This document shows positions 44,465-53,265 of a DNA stretch of 64,000 bases, in pieces. A program made the translations under genes and the position numbers. Numbering within the stretch: position 1 is the stretch's first letter; every line of letters begins with the position of its first letter. The notes beneath the pieces were generated by a model. The model saw only the letters and a program-made list of their open reading frames with translations, searched no databases and was not told where the DNA came from. Source of the stretch: Bacillota bacterium (lineage in GTDB: Bacteria; Bacillota; Clostridia; Peptostreptococcales; Acidaminobacteraceae); assembly GCA_020161295.1 (NCBI GenBank), contig JAIUOA010000009.1, forward strand, positions 49,205 through 113,204, given 5' to 3'.

Positions 44465-45856
44465 TTAAAAACGGAAATACAAGAACGGATTAAATGACGC
44501 ATCCACTAAATACGCCGTAGAAAGAATCAATAGGCTGAATAAAGCGAGTGGCTTTATCAGTTCAAACGCTTTAAAGCGATAAAGCTTTGCGACTTCTTTC
44601 TGTATGATATCGGTTGAACCAATAGTACCTAGAAGGAATAATATCCCATAGCTTTTATAGTAATAAACCGTTAAAGCATCCATTAATGGCAAGCCATTCA
44701 TAGCAAACATGCCAGAAATAAACCTTATTGCCTCATAAATCGATGCACTGTTAAACAGGACAAAGCTCAAAATTACCGTGACCATCATGTAGATATGCGC
44801 TGCGAAAGCAGGTAATCTCAAAAGCACCTTCCCTAAGAACGCTTTTTCCAAAACCAGCAGAACACCGAAGAACCCTCCCCACAAAACGAATTGCCACGCG
44901 GCACCATGCCAAAGACCTGTAAGTAGCCACACGATGGCGATATTAATGCACCATCTCAGTTTTGAGACACGATTCCCTCCAAGCGGAATATACAGGTAAT
45001 CTCTAAACCATGTCCCTAGAGAAATATGCCACCTTCTCCAGAACTCGGTGATGCTTTTCGACATAAAAGGATGTCTAAAGTTCTCATTAAAGTCAAACCC
45101 AAACATTTTACCTAATCCGATGGCCATGTCGCTGTATGCGGAAAAGTCAAAATAGATTTGTAACGTAAACCCGACTGCTCCAAGCCATAAGAGCATCACT
45201 GTGGGTTCCTTCGCTTGGAGTATCAGCCCCCATGTTTCGCCTAACTGATTCGCAAGCAATATTTTTTTGCCGAGTCCTACGGTAAATCGCTGAATCCCCT
45301 CAACAAACAACTCCGAAGTATGTGTCCTCGAATCAAGTGCATCATCGATGGTCTTATACCTGACGATAGGACCTGCTATCAGTTGTGGAAAAAGGGATAT
45401 GTAGAGCGCGAGATTTATGAAACTCTTCTGAGCGGGTACCTCCCCTCGATAGACATCCACTAAATAACTAATCGCTTGGAAGGTATAAAAACTGATGCCA
45501 ATCGGTAAAGCCAATTTCACGACTGCCATGTTCAACTGCAAAAGTGTTTGAAGTCCATCTACAAAAAAATTCGCATACTTAAAAACACCGAGCAAGAGTA
45601 GATTGGTAGCTACCGATAAAACGAACACCCCTTTTCCGTGCGGCGTTGTGCGATATTTTTCAATAGCCCTACCCGCAAGATAGTTGAGCAATATGGAAAC
45701 GAAAAACAGCGCAAAAAACTTTGGTTCGCCGGCAAAATAGAACAAAAAGCTACTGACCAGTAACACGGCATTTTTTAATGCCTTTGGTGCTGCGTAATAA
45801 AACATCAGCACCAAAGGTAAATAATAAAATAGGAAGGTCACACTTGAAAAAACCAT
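44465..45856 (-). CDS. MBOAT family O-acyltransferase (AlgI/DltB-like)
   Basis: A membrane-bound O-acyltransferase of 463 residues with about ten helices. Family motifs are VTFLFYYLPLVLMFYY at the N-terminus, PIGISFYTFQAISYLVDVYR, FWRRWHISLGTWFRDYLYIP and the catalytic His in LTGLWHGAAWQFVLWG. With the DHHW protein it would transfer acyl groups from the cytoplasm to an extracellular polymer. It lies two bases after the DUF4358 lipoprotein gene. Confidence 0.95.
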   Translation of the reverse strand: MVFSSVTFLFYYLPLVLMFYYAAPKALKNAVLLVSSFLFYFAGEPKFFALFFVSILLNYLAGRAIEKYRTTPHGKGVFVLSVATNLLLLGVFKYANFFVDGLQTLLQLNMAVVKLALPIGISFYTFQAISYLVDVYRGEVPAQKSFINLALYISLFPQLIAGPIVRYKTIDDALDSRTHTSELFVEGIQRFTVGLGKKILLANQLGETWGLILQAKEPTVMLLWLGAVGFTLQIYFDFSAYSDMAIGLGKMFGFDFNENFRHPFMSKSITEFWRRWHISLGTWFRDYLYIPLGGNRVSKLRWCINIAIVWLLTGLWHGAAWQFVLWGGFFGVLLVLEKAFLGKVLLRLPAFAAHIYMMVTVILSFVLFNSASIYEAIRFISGMFAMNGLPLMDALTVYYYKSYGILFLLGTIGSTDIIQKEVAKLYRFKAFELIKPLALFSLLILSTAYLVDASFNPFLYFRF

Positions 45857-45858
45857 GA

Positions 45859-46353
45859 CTACTCGCTTAACCCTTTAAACGCATCATGAAACTTCTCTGA
45901 CTGCTCATCAAGGATTACTACGATCAGGTTGCCGATATTATCGACGACTATTTTATCCTCTTCAACACCGACACAGATCCATTTTCTTGGGTCCACGGTG
46001 CTTTTTATCGTTTCTTTCGCTTGCTCGATGTCCGCTCCGTCCTCAACTTTGATTAAAACGATGGAATGGGCAATGGCATTAATCATCGGTTCTGAGGCAA
46101 GTCCGGCTTCAAAGGTTACCTGATCTGTACCGATATAATAAGCGACATTTTCTGTCGTAAGTTCAGTGTTCACAAAATTAGGCAGTTCTTCGATGCCGCT
46201 ATTTTCATAAATGGCACTCATTATTTTTGTTAAATCACCGTCAAAGGGAATCGCGCTACCATTTTGTGCATCATCGGCCTTCGAAACGCCGCATGCCATT
46301 AAAATACCAGCAAAAGCTAAAATCATTACTACTGAAATCCATTTTTTCATCAT
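45859..46353 (-). CDS. DUF4358 lipoprotein
   Basis: A secreted lipoprotein of 164 residues: the signal peptide starts MMKKWISVVMILAF and the lipobox is ILMAC. The mature part (ELPNFVNTELTTENVAYYIG) matches the DUF4358 proteins often found beside MBOAT and DHHW genes. Role unknown; probably an extracellular partner of the acylation system. The ATG with AAGGAGAG upstream is chosen over one eleven codons earlier. First gene of the three-gene set, divergent from the ECF sigma gene. Confidence 0.82.
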   Translation of the reverse strand: MMKKWISVVMILAFAGILMACGVSKADDAQNGSAIPFDGDLTKIMSAIYENSGIEELPNFVNTELTTENVAYYIGTDQVTFEAGLASEPMINAIAHSIVLIKVEDGADIEQAKETIKSTVDPRKWICVGVEEDKIVVDNIGNLIVVILDEQSEKFHDAFKGLSE

Positions 46354-46450
46354 TACTTTACTCTCCTTAGTTTTAGTTACCCTCATATGACGTATAATGA
46401 TAATGTAAGTTCCACTAATGACTTTTTTTTTATATTTTTTAAATTTTGCT

Positions 46451-46478
46451 TGGACACTTTGCGCTCTTCATCCGTTAT
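46451..46478 (+). promoter_or_regulatory. Candidate ECF-type promoter of the sigma operon
   Basis: TGGACA, 16-nt spacer, CGTTAT resembles the TGAAAC-N16-CGTA pattern of Firmicute ECF sigma factors and lies 36 bp before the sigma gene. A sigma-A reading of the same region gives poorer spacing. Confidence 0.35.
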
Positions 46479-46513
46479 ATAAGTGTAATCACTCAGAAAG
46501 TGACGGTTAAAAT

Positions 46514-46987
46514 ATGCAGCTGTATCAGATTTATGAACGTGATCGCGCGATACTCGTGCGATACGCAAACACATTGACCCAACATAAAGAAGATGCCGAG
46601 GATCTCGTGCAACAGGCTTACGTAAAGGCGATCCTGCAGGAAGAGATGTTTGATGCCATGCATCCTAATCAAGTGATGGCGTGGCTTTATCAGACGATTA
46701 AGAATCTCTTTATCGATCAGTATCGAAAGAATCGACACATGGGCGATTTTGATAATACCATAGAACCGAGCTTCGACGCCTCTATAGACGATTCACTAAT
46801 TACAGCCGATCTTCTATCAAAACTTCCAGAGGCGCAACGGGCCGTTATCGTTCTAGGGGTTATTCAAGGGTTCAATAGTGTGGTAATCGGTGAGATGCTG
46901 GGAATTAGTTCATCCGCAGTAAGGTCAAGGATGAGCACAGCACTTGCAAAGCTGCGAGCGGTTTTGGATGAAAGGAGCTTATTATGA
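46514..46987 (+). CDS. ECF-like RNA polymerase sigma factor
   Basis: 157 residues with sigma region 2 (RAILVRYANTLTQHKEDAED to MAWLYQTIKNLFIDQYRKNR) and region 4 (LPEAQRAVIVLGVIQGFNSV then IGEMLGISSSAVRSRMSTAL). No region 1.1 or 3, so it is an ECF type. No recognisable anti-sigma follows; the next ORF encodes 41 residues and then a repeat protein. It is divergent from DUF4358-MBOAT-DHHW, which may be among its targets. Its last bases overlap the next start (ATGA), so translation is coupled. Confidence 0.88.
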   Translation: MQLYQIYERDRAILVRYANTLTQHKEDAEDLVQQAYVKAILQEEMFDAMHPNQVMAWLYQTIKNLFIDQYRKNRHMGDFDNTIEPSFDASIDDSLITADLLSKLPEAQRAVIVLGVIQGFNSVVIGEMLGISSSAVRSRMSTALAKLRAVLDERSLL

Positions 46988-47109
46988 AAAAAGTATCATT
47001 ACTTTCGGTTTTTAGCGATTTAAATGGACGTGTAATTTATTGTCCCTATGATCAGTTCGATGACCCTACTGAAAAATTAACGATTAATACTGAAAAATAC
47101 AGAAGATAA
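46984..47109 (+). CDS. 41-residue protein coupled to the sigma factor
   Basis: No family recognised. It begins in an ATGA overlap with the sigma gene stop and ends 16 bp before the next gene. It starts MKKVSLLSVFSDLNGRVIYC, has one Cys and an acidic patch (YDQFDDPTE), and no membrane segment. A tiny sigma-binding regulator is possible but untested. Confidence 0.55.
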   Translation: MKKVSLLSVFSDLNGRVIYCPYDQFDDPTEKLTINTEKYRR

Positions 47110-47125
47110 TAGTTGGAGGCCACGT

Positions 47126-48316
47126 ATGAAAACGTATAAAAACATCGGATTGTTGGATTTAAGAAGAGCCACAGATGAACAACTCGCTCAAATTAGTAGA
47201 ATTGAAGCCATCGGTACATTAATCGTCGGCGATTCACAGATGGACGCACTCTCGAGAATTAGACGCACAGCGATCGGTACCACGATACAGATTCCAAGCG
47301 ATGCAGAGCTAATCCTTCAAAACGGTGAGTGCCATATCAACGCCTCACGTATCAATGGTTTTAAAAGCAAGACATTTTTTATCATCAACGGCGTGGCCAT
47401 ATTCGACGAAACGGTCACGGTGGAAGATTTGGATAAAATCTCCCGCTTGATGATCAACGGACGACTCATCATGCCAGAATCCCTTCTAGGCGCGCTGGGA
47501 GCCAAGGTCCAGATCAATGGTGACACCGTGGCGTTAAAAGCAGGTGAACAATACAAAGAGGATGTGTTTCATCTGAATGACATCAACCTCTTTGGAATGG
47601 CTAATGGTTCTAAACTCGTGGTAGATCAGTTACAAGCATTAGAGGACTTCGATCACGAACTATTTAGCGAAAAAATAACAGAGATTAGGGTGTTAGAAGA
47701 AGTGGTCACTACACATGCAAATCTTAAGATTATCGCGAAATCCATCTCCAACTATCTTCAAGCTGAGAAATTCGTGGTGCCTGATGGCTATGCCTTTTAC
47801 GATTCCCTCACCTTAGACGAGATGAAATTAAAGACACTGAATTCGCGTAATCTATTTATAAAAGGCCAGCTTACCATCGATACCGATTCGGGATTAATTC
47901 TAGAAAAAATATCCGGCATCATTTGTGACACAATTGAAATCAACCAGTCTCAGTACGAGACACTTAAACCCATCCTCGTAAAAGTGACAAATATCAATTG
48001 GAAAGATCACGGGGACACCATGAACATGACCCACTTGTTGATAAGTGACTATTACCTTAATCAAGTGGATTCCGTCTCATTTACAAACTATGGAAAGCTG
48101 GTATTTGACACTACAGTTACCCGCGAGCTCTTCGAAGCGAAAGTGACCCGCATCGAAAACTATGGTGTGGTATCCTGTCCACAGGACCTCTACGCACATG
48201 TGCTAAAAAGGGTCATCAAAAATTTCGGAAAAGTTAAAGTTCATGAAGAGGAAGCCTACTCTCCCGATTCAGAAGACGAAAATGTCATCTCTGGTCTTGG
48301 TTTTTTAGAATTCTAG
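47126..48316 (+). CDS. 396-residue protein of degenerate strand-rich repeats, unknown function
   Basis: No signal peptide or membrane helix. About five divergent copies of one unit, (L)xxKI(S/T)xIxxxGxIxI(P)...L..(V/I)..I, are seen with cores near residues 22-50, 103-131, 182-215, 260-291 and 338-372. Examples are KISRLMINGRLIMPESL, KISGIICDTIEINQSQYETL and KVTRIENYGVVSCPQDLYA. The alternation of short strands and turns suggests a solenoid or beta-helix-like scaffold, somewhat bactofilin-like in feel. The gene has a GGAGG site and follows the ECF sigma and 41-residue genes, so it is part of that operon. It could sense or scaffold envelope stress; this is inference. Confidence 0.75.
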   Translation: MKTYKNIGLLDLRRATDEQLAQISRIEAIGTLIVGDSQMDALSRIRRTAIGTTIQIPSDAELILQNGECHINASRINGFKSKTFFIINGVAIFDETVTVEDLDKISRLMINGRLIMPESLLGALGAKVQINGDTVALKAGEQYKEDVFHLNDINLFGMANGSKLVVDQLQALEDFDHELFSEKITEIRVLEEVVTTHANLKIIAKSISNYLQAEKFVVPDGYAFYDSLTLDEMKLKTLNSRNLFIKGQLTIDTDSGLILEKISGIICDTIEINQSQYETLKPILVKVTNINWKDHGDTMNMTHLLISDYYLNQVDSVSFTNYGKLVFDTTVTRELFEAKVTRIENYGVVSCPQDLYAHVLKRVIKNFGKVKVHEEEAYSPDSEDENVISGLGFLEF

Positions 48317-48333
48317 CGATTCATATAAAATAA

Positions 48334-48385
48334 GCCCCATTGTAACGCTGACATCCTTCCATGCGTTATAATGGGGCATTTTTTT
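48334..48385. terminator. Strong terminator between convergent genes
   Basis: 15-bp stem GCCCCATTGTAACGC/GCGTTATAATGGGGC (one G-U pair) with a 14-nt loop. A T-run follows on the plus strand and a T-rich tract on the minus strand. Confidence 0.9.
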
Positions 48386-48398
48386 GCTTTTCGATTAT

Positions 48399-48881
48399 CT
48401 ATTTGACGATTTCTCCTGGCCAATCCATGATGCCACCAAAATCAAAAATCTGTGTGTATCCCAGTTCCAGCAGGAGCGCACTTGCCTGGGCGCTCCGGTT
48501 ACCACTTCTACAGTAAATTAAAAGCGTGGCATCCTTATCCTTCAACTGACTTTCTGCCAGCGTTTCCAGCTGATCGAGGGGTAACAGTAGGGCGCCTTCT
48601 ATATGACCTTCATCATATTCCGCTTTGGTTCTGACATCCACCAAAACATAGGGCTCACCAGATGCCATCATCTCGATGGCCTTTTCTGCATCAATGGTGT
48701 TAATGACAGCAGCCGGCTCAGTGGATTCAGTATCTCCAGATGTTTCCGCCGCCTCTGTGGATGCCTCGCTCGCTTGATTCTCAACTTCGTTTGCACATCC
48801 AACGAAGAATCCTAGTGTCAAAATCATGATGGTTAAAACCATCATGACATTTCTCATCTTGAGTTTCCTATTTATCATCAT
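48399..48881 (-). CDS. Rhodanese-like domain lipoprotein
   Basis: 160 residues: signal peptide with lipobox FFVGC, an acidic Ser/Thr/Glu linker, then a rhodanese domain (VLVDVRTKAEYDEGHIEGAL). The active-site loop is LLIYCRSGNRSAQ with the catalytic Cys. Anchored outside the membrane, it may move sulfane sulfur or bind thiols. The ATG has AAAGGAC six nt upstream. Confidence 0.88.
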   Translation of the reverse strand: MMINRKLKMRNVMMVLTIMILTLGFFVGCANEVENQASEASTEAAETSGDTESTEPAAVINTIDAEKAIEMMASGEPYVLVDVRTKAEYDEGHIEGALLLPLDQLETLAESQLKDKDATLLIYCRSGNRSAQASALLLELGYTQIFDFGGIMDWPGEIVK

Positions 48882-49040
48882 TTTAATGTCCTTTCATAAA
48901 GTGCATTTTTATACTATTTTTTTTAATACCCTAATTTTATCATGTTTCACAACAAAACTCACACGAAAGCATCCCATCATGATAAAATACATTTAACACC
49001 CTTGTTTTTTTGAGGCCGCACCGTTTAGGAGAGTAAATAC

Positions 49041-49892
49041 ATGGTCGTGATGTTCATTAGTCTGGACTTATTAAGGATAAAAATCGAGAAACTGCTCGTT
49101 CAATTTGGAATCACAGAAATGCAAGCCGTGAAAGATAACATGGTTTCATTGACGTCGAGAAATTTTATCTACCCAGACGCAAAACTCATCATCGTAGATG
49201 TGAACAGCGGTGGATTTGACGCCATAGAAGTGATTTCGAATCTTCGAAAAAGCATAAAAAGCAAGCACCTCCCCATACTCGCGCTTGGAAATAGCACCGA
49301 TTCCTCGGTTGCCAGTAAACTGATTAAGCTGGGGTGCACCGATTATATGAGCAAGCACTTTGATGACATGGCCTTTGCCAGTAAGGTACTCGACATGATG
49401 CGACCAAAGGAAAATGCCCGACCTACAACTGACGATGCCGTTATAACCATCCCCCAGGCACCCTCAGAGGACCGACCGCTTGAGTACGTGAAGTTGACTT
49501 GGAATGCATCCTTTGAAACCGGCATCGAAGCCATCGATGAAGAACATCGTAGCATCGTGGAAAACTTCGAGAAGCTCTATCAGCTCATGAGCACCGGTCA
49601 AGGGCATGATTTTTATGGCGAGCTGCTAGGATTTTTAACAGGATACATCGACACGCATTTTGCAGACGAAGAAGCCTTCCAGCTTAAAATCGGCTACCCG
49701 CATCTTGAGGACCACATTAAGCGTCATCAGTATTTCAAAGAAAGAATTACAGCGTTTATTAAGACACAAAGCGCTCCGATCAGCAACAGCGATCTGATTA
49801 AGCTCAATCTGTTTATTAAGGACTGGCTTATCCAGCACATTTTGAACGAAGATCGAAAGATTGGCGATTATTATAAACAGACGCAGGACTAA
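49041..49892 (+). CDS. Receiver-like domain fused to bacteriohemerythrin
   Basis: A 283-residue cytoplasmic protein. The N-terminal part (about 1-118) looks like a response-regulator receiver with AKLIIVDVNSGG (candidate phospho-Asp) and a late Lys in YMSKHF, but the usual acidic pair near the N-terminus is absent. The C-terminal hemerythrin domain (about 150-280) has the full ligand set: IDEEH, HFADEE, HLEDHIKRH and HILNED. Hemerythrins bind O2 or NO at a di-iron centre. An oxygen-responsive signalling or protective role is likely. Confidence 0.85.
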   Translation: MVVMFISLDLLRIKIEKLLVQFGITEMQAVKDNMVSLTSRNFIYPDAKLIIVDVNSGGFDAIEVISNLRKSIKSKHLPILALGNSTDSSVASKLIKLGCTDYMSKHFDDMAFASKVLDMMRPKENARPTTDDAVITIPQAPSEDRPLEYVKLTWNASFETGIEAIDEEHRSIVENFEKLYQLMSTGQGHDFYGELLGFLTGYIDTHFADEEAFQLKIGYPHLEDHIKRHQYFKERITAFIKTQSAPISNSDLIKLNLFIKDWLIQHILNEDRKIGDYYKQTQD

Positions 49893-49913
49893 CTTCATAA
49901 GCCTCTTTTTAGA

Positions 49914-49949
49914 CTAAAAAAATCCCTTGAAGCACCGCTCCAAGGGATT
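49914..49949. terminator. Terminator after deoD (bidirectional)
   Basis: 9-bp stem AATCCCTTG/CAAGGGATT, followed on the minus strand by a run of T. It serves deoD mainly and the hemerythrin gene weakly. Confidence 0.75.
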
Positions 49950-49963
49950 CGTATTTTACTGTT

Positions 49964-50677
49964 TTATTCCGCCATTTCAAGTGCGATTTTCATCATATTG
50001 GTGAAGGCGAGCTGACGTTCTTCAGAAGTGGTCAGTTCATGTGTCACGAGATTATCCGAAACCGTTAATAAACAAGCTGCTTTTTTACCGGTCACATTAG
50101 CGTTATGGAAAAGTGCGAACGACTCCATCTCAACTGCCACACAGCCATGCTTTTCATAGATTTCTTTATACGCGTTAAAATCCTCTCTGTAGAAGACATC
50201 CGAAGAGTGGATGCGCTCAACATGTACTGGAATATCGATTTCCTTAGCGATCTCAAGAAGTCTAGCATTAAGCTCCGCAGAACCCTCTATCACTTGACTT
50301 TCATAGCCACCCTGTACCTTAGCAAATGACGACTCGCTCCATGCATCTTTAGCGAGGATGACATCATAAAGCTTCATGTCAGCTGTATAGCCACCACATG
50401 ATCCGATTCTGATGATGTTTTCCACATCGTAGAACTTATAAAGCTCGTAAGAGTAAATACCGATGCTCGGCATCCCCATACCGCTCGCCATAACAGAGAT
50501 TTTTCTACCTTTATAGGTACCTGTATAACCAAGTACATTTCTTACGCCGTTAAACTGGATCACGTCCTCTAAAAAAGTATCTGCGATAAATTTAGCGCGT
50601 AATGGGTCACCTGGCATCAGGACAGTTTTTGCGATCAAACTTTTATCCGTCGTTTCTATATGCGGGGTTGGTATCAT
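49964..50677 (-). CDS. deoD: Purine nucleoside phosphorylase, DeoD type
   Basis: Phosphorolysis of purine (deoxy)nucleosides to free base and (deoxy)ribose 1-phosphate. 237 residues, the exact size of hexameric DeoD. Motifs are MPGDPLRAKFIADTF, GMGMPSIGIYSYEL, IIRIGSCGGY, the substrate-binding AVEMESFALF and the catalytic Asp in TVSDNLVTHE. Single gene between terminators and a patatin gene. Confidence 0.96.
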   Translation of the reverse strand: MIPTPHIETTDKSLIAKTVLMPGDPLRAKFIADTFLEDVIQFNGVRNVLGYTGTYKGRKISVMASGMGMPSIGIYSYELYKFYDVENIIRIGSCGGYTADMKLYDVILAKDAWSESSFAKVQGGYESQVIEGSAELNARLLEIAKEIDIPVHVERIHSSDVFYREDFNAYKEIYEKHGCVAVEMESFALFHNANVTGKKAACLLTVSDNLVTHELTTSEERQLAFTNMMKIALEMAE

Positions 50678-50770
50678 AATTAGCCTCCTTAAAATTTCAA
50701 AACATAATCACTAGAACAGTATACCCTAAATCAGAAAAAAATACCTTATTTTGATTATTTTTTTGTAGTT

Positions 50771-51640
50771 TTACAATAAGAACCTTCGCCACTCATCCAC
50801 TTCACGCTGGGCTTTTTCATACCCGCGTTTATAAGAATCCTCTAACTTATAAAAGTTAATTTCACGATTGCTGATGGGCATATGATCTGGATAGAAAAGA
50901 TAGGCCTTTCCATCACGCTCTAAATCCTCCAGTTCCTCAAGTGTCCGGTTATAAACATCATGCCGCTTCATCATGGCTTCCACCATGGCAGGATACTTAC
51001 GATAAAGCGTCCTCATCACGGCCGTAAATCGCATCGGCGTTTTACGATACCCTTTTTCACGCGTTAGCACGACGAAAAACTTCTCATAGCCATCACGTTT
51101 CGCCACATCGAGCGCAATCCCACCTGCGAGTCCTCCATCCACGTAAACATGCTCATTTAGCATGGTGGGTGGCATGAAAAGGGGCAGTGAGGAGGACGCA
51201 CGGACGATTTTCATCAGGTCCTGAAGGGTTTGCACATCCGCTTTTGAATAATAATGGAGTTCCCCTGTTTCGCGTTCAAACGCACCGATCCTAAGTGTGG
51301 CGGGATTATTCATAAACGTCTGAAAGTCGAATGGGAACCGCGCTGAAGGTAGCGGCGTTTGTTCATAAAGGTATTCTGATCTAAAATAGCCCTCTCCTTT
51401 AAAAAAGTATCGCCACCCTCCGAAGTTGGGATCCTGTACCAGCTCCACAAACGCACTTTTCGCCCGAACAGTATCCCGTGACATATAGTTAACACTGTGA
51501 CTTGAGCCAGCTGATATACCCGCGATATAGTCAAAGTAAATTTCATTTTCAAGCAAGGTGTTCACTACCCCAGCGGTATAACTCCCCCTCATACCGCCCC
51601 CCTCAAAGATGAGCGCCGTATTAAACACATTATTTTTCAT
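50771..51640 (-). CDS. Patatin-like phospholipase
   Basis: A Ser-Asp dyad lipid acyl hydrolase of 289 residues. The oxyanion loop is GGGMRG (14-19), the nucleophile elbow GISAGS places Ser43, and the dyad Asp is Asp168 in VYVDGGLAGG. No signal peptide; related to YjjU-type cytoplasmic proteins. Lipid substrate unknown. Divergent from the exopolyphosphatase gene. Confidence 0.92.
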   Translation of the reverse strand: MKNNVFNTALIFEGGGMRGSYTAGVVNTLLENEIYFDYIAGISAGSSHSVNYMSRDTVRAKSAFVELVQDPNFGGWRYFFKGEGYFRSEYLYEQTPLPSARFPFDFQTFMNNPATLRIGAFERETGELHYYSKADVQTLQDLMKIVRASSSLPLFMPPTMLNEHVYVDGGLAGGIALDVAKRDGYEKFFVVLTREKGYRKTPMRFTAVMRTLYRKYPAMVEAMMKRHDVYNRTLEELEDLERDGKAYLFYPDHMPISNREINFYKLEDSYKRGYEKAQREVDEWRRFLL

Positions 51641-51729
51641 CGTTACAATCTCCTATAGTGGTGATAAAATTAAGTATAATTGCAAATCATGATGATCGTT
51701 AAACAAATCCATTTAGAAAGTGTGATGCC

Positions 51730-53265
51730 ATGGAAAAAACAGTTGCTATAATCGATCTCGGGTCCAACTCCATCCGTATGAACATCCTTTCCATCAACAA
51801 AAATGGTGGATACAGTATACATGAACAAGCCAGTGAAATGGTGCGTCTCAGCGAGGACATGGGGCCAGAGATGGCGCTCAAGGAAATCCCTATAAAACGC
51901 ACGATCACAGCACTACACTACTTTAAAAGCCTGATCGACGCTAATCAAACCACTGAAGTTTACGCGCTCGCCACTGCTGCTGTCAGGCTCGCGGTGAACC
52001 AAGCGGACTTTTTAAACCGCATCCAAGCCGAAACGGGATTTGTGTTCACCGTGTTATCTGGTTTCCAGGAGGCGTACTACGACTATCTCGGTGTAGTGAA
52101 CACCCTATCTCTAGACCATGCGCTAATTTTAGATATCGGTGGCGGAAGTACTGAAATCATCTGGATGAAGCACCGGCAAATCGTGGAAGCCGTGAGTCTT
52201 CCTTTCGGATCGGTGACCCTGTCCGAGCGGTTCAAGACCATCAAATCGAAGAAAAAACGTGTCGAAGCAGCGAAAAAACTGATTTCAGAAAAGCTTCACG
52301 AACTAAAATGGCTTGACGGCTTAAAGGGCCAGCCTATTATCGGACTCGGTGGCGTTATTCGAACACTGGGAAAGATTGACCGTAGCCTAAACGGTTATCC
52401 CATCGAAAATCTTCATAACTATCGCCTTCATGAAACTGAGGTCGATAAGCTATGTGCGCTGATTATTGAATCCGACGATAAGGAACTTGATAAAATTGAA
52501 GGCCTCTCGAAACGGCGTTCAGATATTATCGCCATGGGCATCATGCCTTTCGTCTGCCTGTTTGAGCACATTCAGTCGCCTGAAATCCGCATCAGTGCAA
52601 ATGGCCTCCGGGATGGTTACTTCTTTGAAAAGCATTTCACCGCGATTGGCCAACCCGTGGTCGTAAACGATGTCTTAAAGCACAGCAAAGAGAACTTCTT
52701 AAAACAGTTCGTGGTCAATGAACCCCATGCACGAAATGTGCAGTCCCTGGCGCTGACCCTTTACGATGCGCTCCACCGTCACAGTGTGGAAAATCAACTG
52801 GGATTATTTGAAATCGCCGACCGAAAGCTTTTAAGCGCCGCAGCCCTCCTACACGACATCGGTATTCACATCGAGTATTACGACCATCACATTCACGGCT
52901 TTTATTTGGTGGCCAATGGAAACCTCAACGGCCTTACAAATCTGGAGCGTCTATCGGTGGCCTATCTGGTGGGCAGTCATCGGGAAGCCGGCATTAAAAA
53001 CCGAATGACAGATTACGAATCTGTCATCAGTAAAACGGAGGTAATGCGTTTAAACCGACTGGTTGTACTGCTTAATCTCGCAGAGCAGCTGGACCGCTCT
53101 GAACGGGGCTTGATTAAACAGCTCCATCTAAACATCCTAGATTCAAACTTTGAAATCCATGCGGTCACGCAAGGCGATGCCTCACTGGAAATCAGTTCAG
53201 CCTTACGTTTTGCCGACCGTTTTGAGAAGCAGTTCGCGTTAAAACTGACCATTATCCCGAAGTAA
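51730..53265 (+). CDS. ppx: Exopolyphosphatase, Ppx/GppA family, with C-terminal HD domain
   Basis: 511 residues. The ASKHA-type phosphatase domain (1-300) has AIIDLGSNSIRMNILS and LILDIGGGSTEIIW. The C-terminal region (about 320-511) has an HD motif AALLHDIGIHIEYYDHH. Ppx trims polyphosphate; GppA converts pppGpp to ppGpp. The two cannot be told apart by eye. The last 14 bp overlap the convergent kinase-like gene. Confidence 0.88.
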   Translation: MEKTVAIIDLGSNSIRMNILSINKNGGYSIHEQASEMVRLSEDMGPEMALKEIPIKRTITALHYFKSLIDANQTTEVYALATAAVRLAVNQADFLNRIQAETGFVFTVLSGFQEAYYDYLGVVNTLSLDHALILDIGGGSTEIIWMKHRQIVEAVSLPFGSVTLSERFKTIKSKKKRVEAAKKLISEKLHELKWLDGLKGQPIIGLGGVIRTLGKIDRSLNGYPIENLHNYRLHETEVDKLCALIIESDDKELDKIEGLSKRRSDIIAMGIMPFVCLFEHIQSPEIRISANGLRDGYFFEKHFTAIGQPVVVNDVLKHSKENFLKQFVVNEPHARNVQSLALTLYDALHRHSVENQLGLFEIADRKLLSAAALLHDIGIHIEYYDHHIHGFYLVANGNLNGLTNLERLSVAYLVGSHREAGIKNRMTDYESVISKTEVMRLNRLVVLLNLAEQLDRSERGLIKQLHLNILDSNFEIHAVTQGDASLEISSALRFADRFEKQFALKLTIIPK

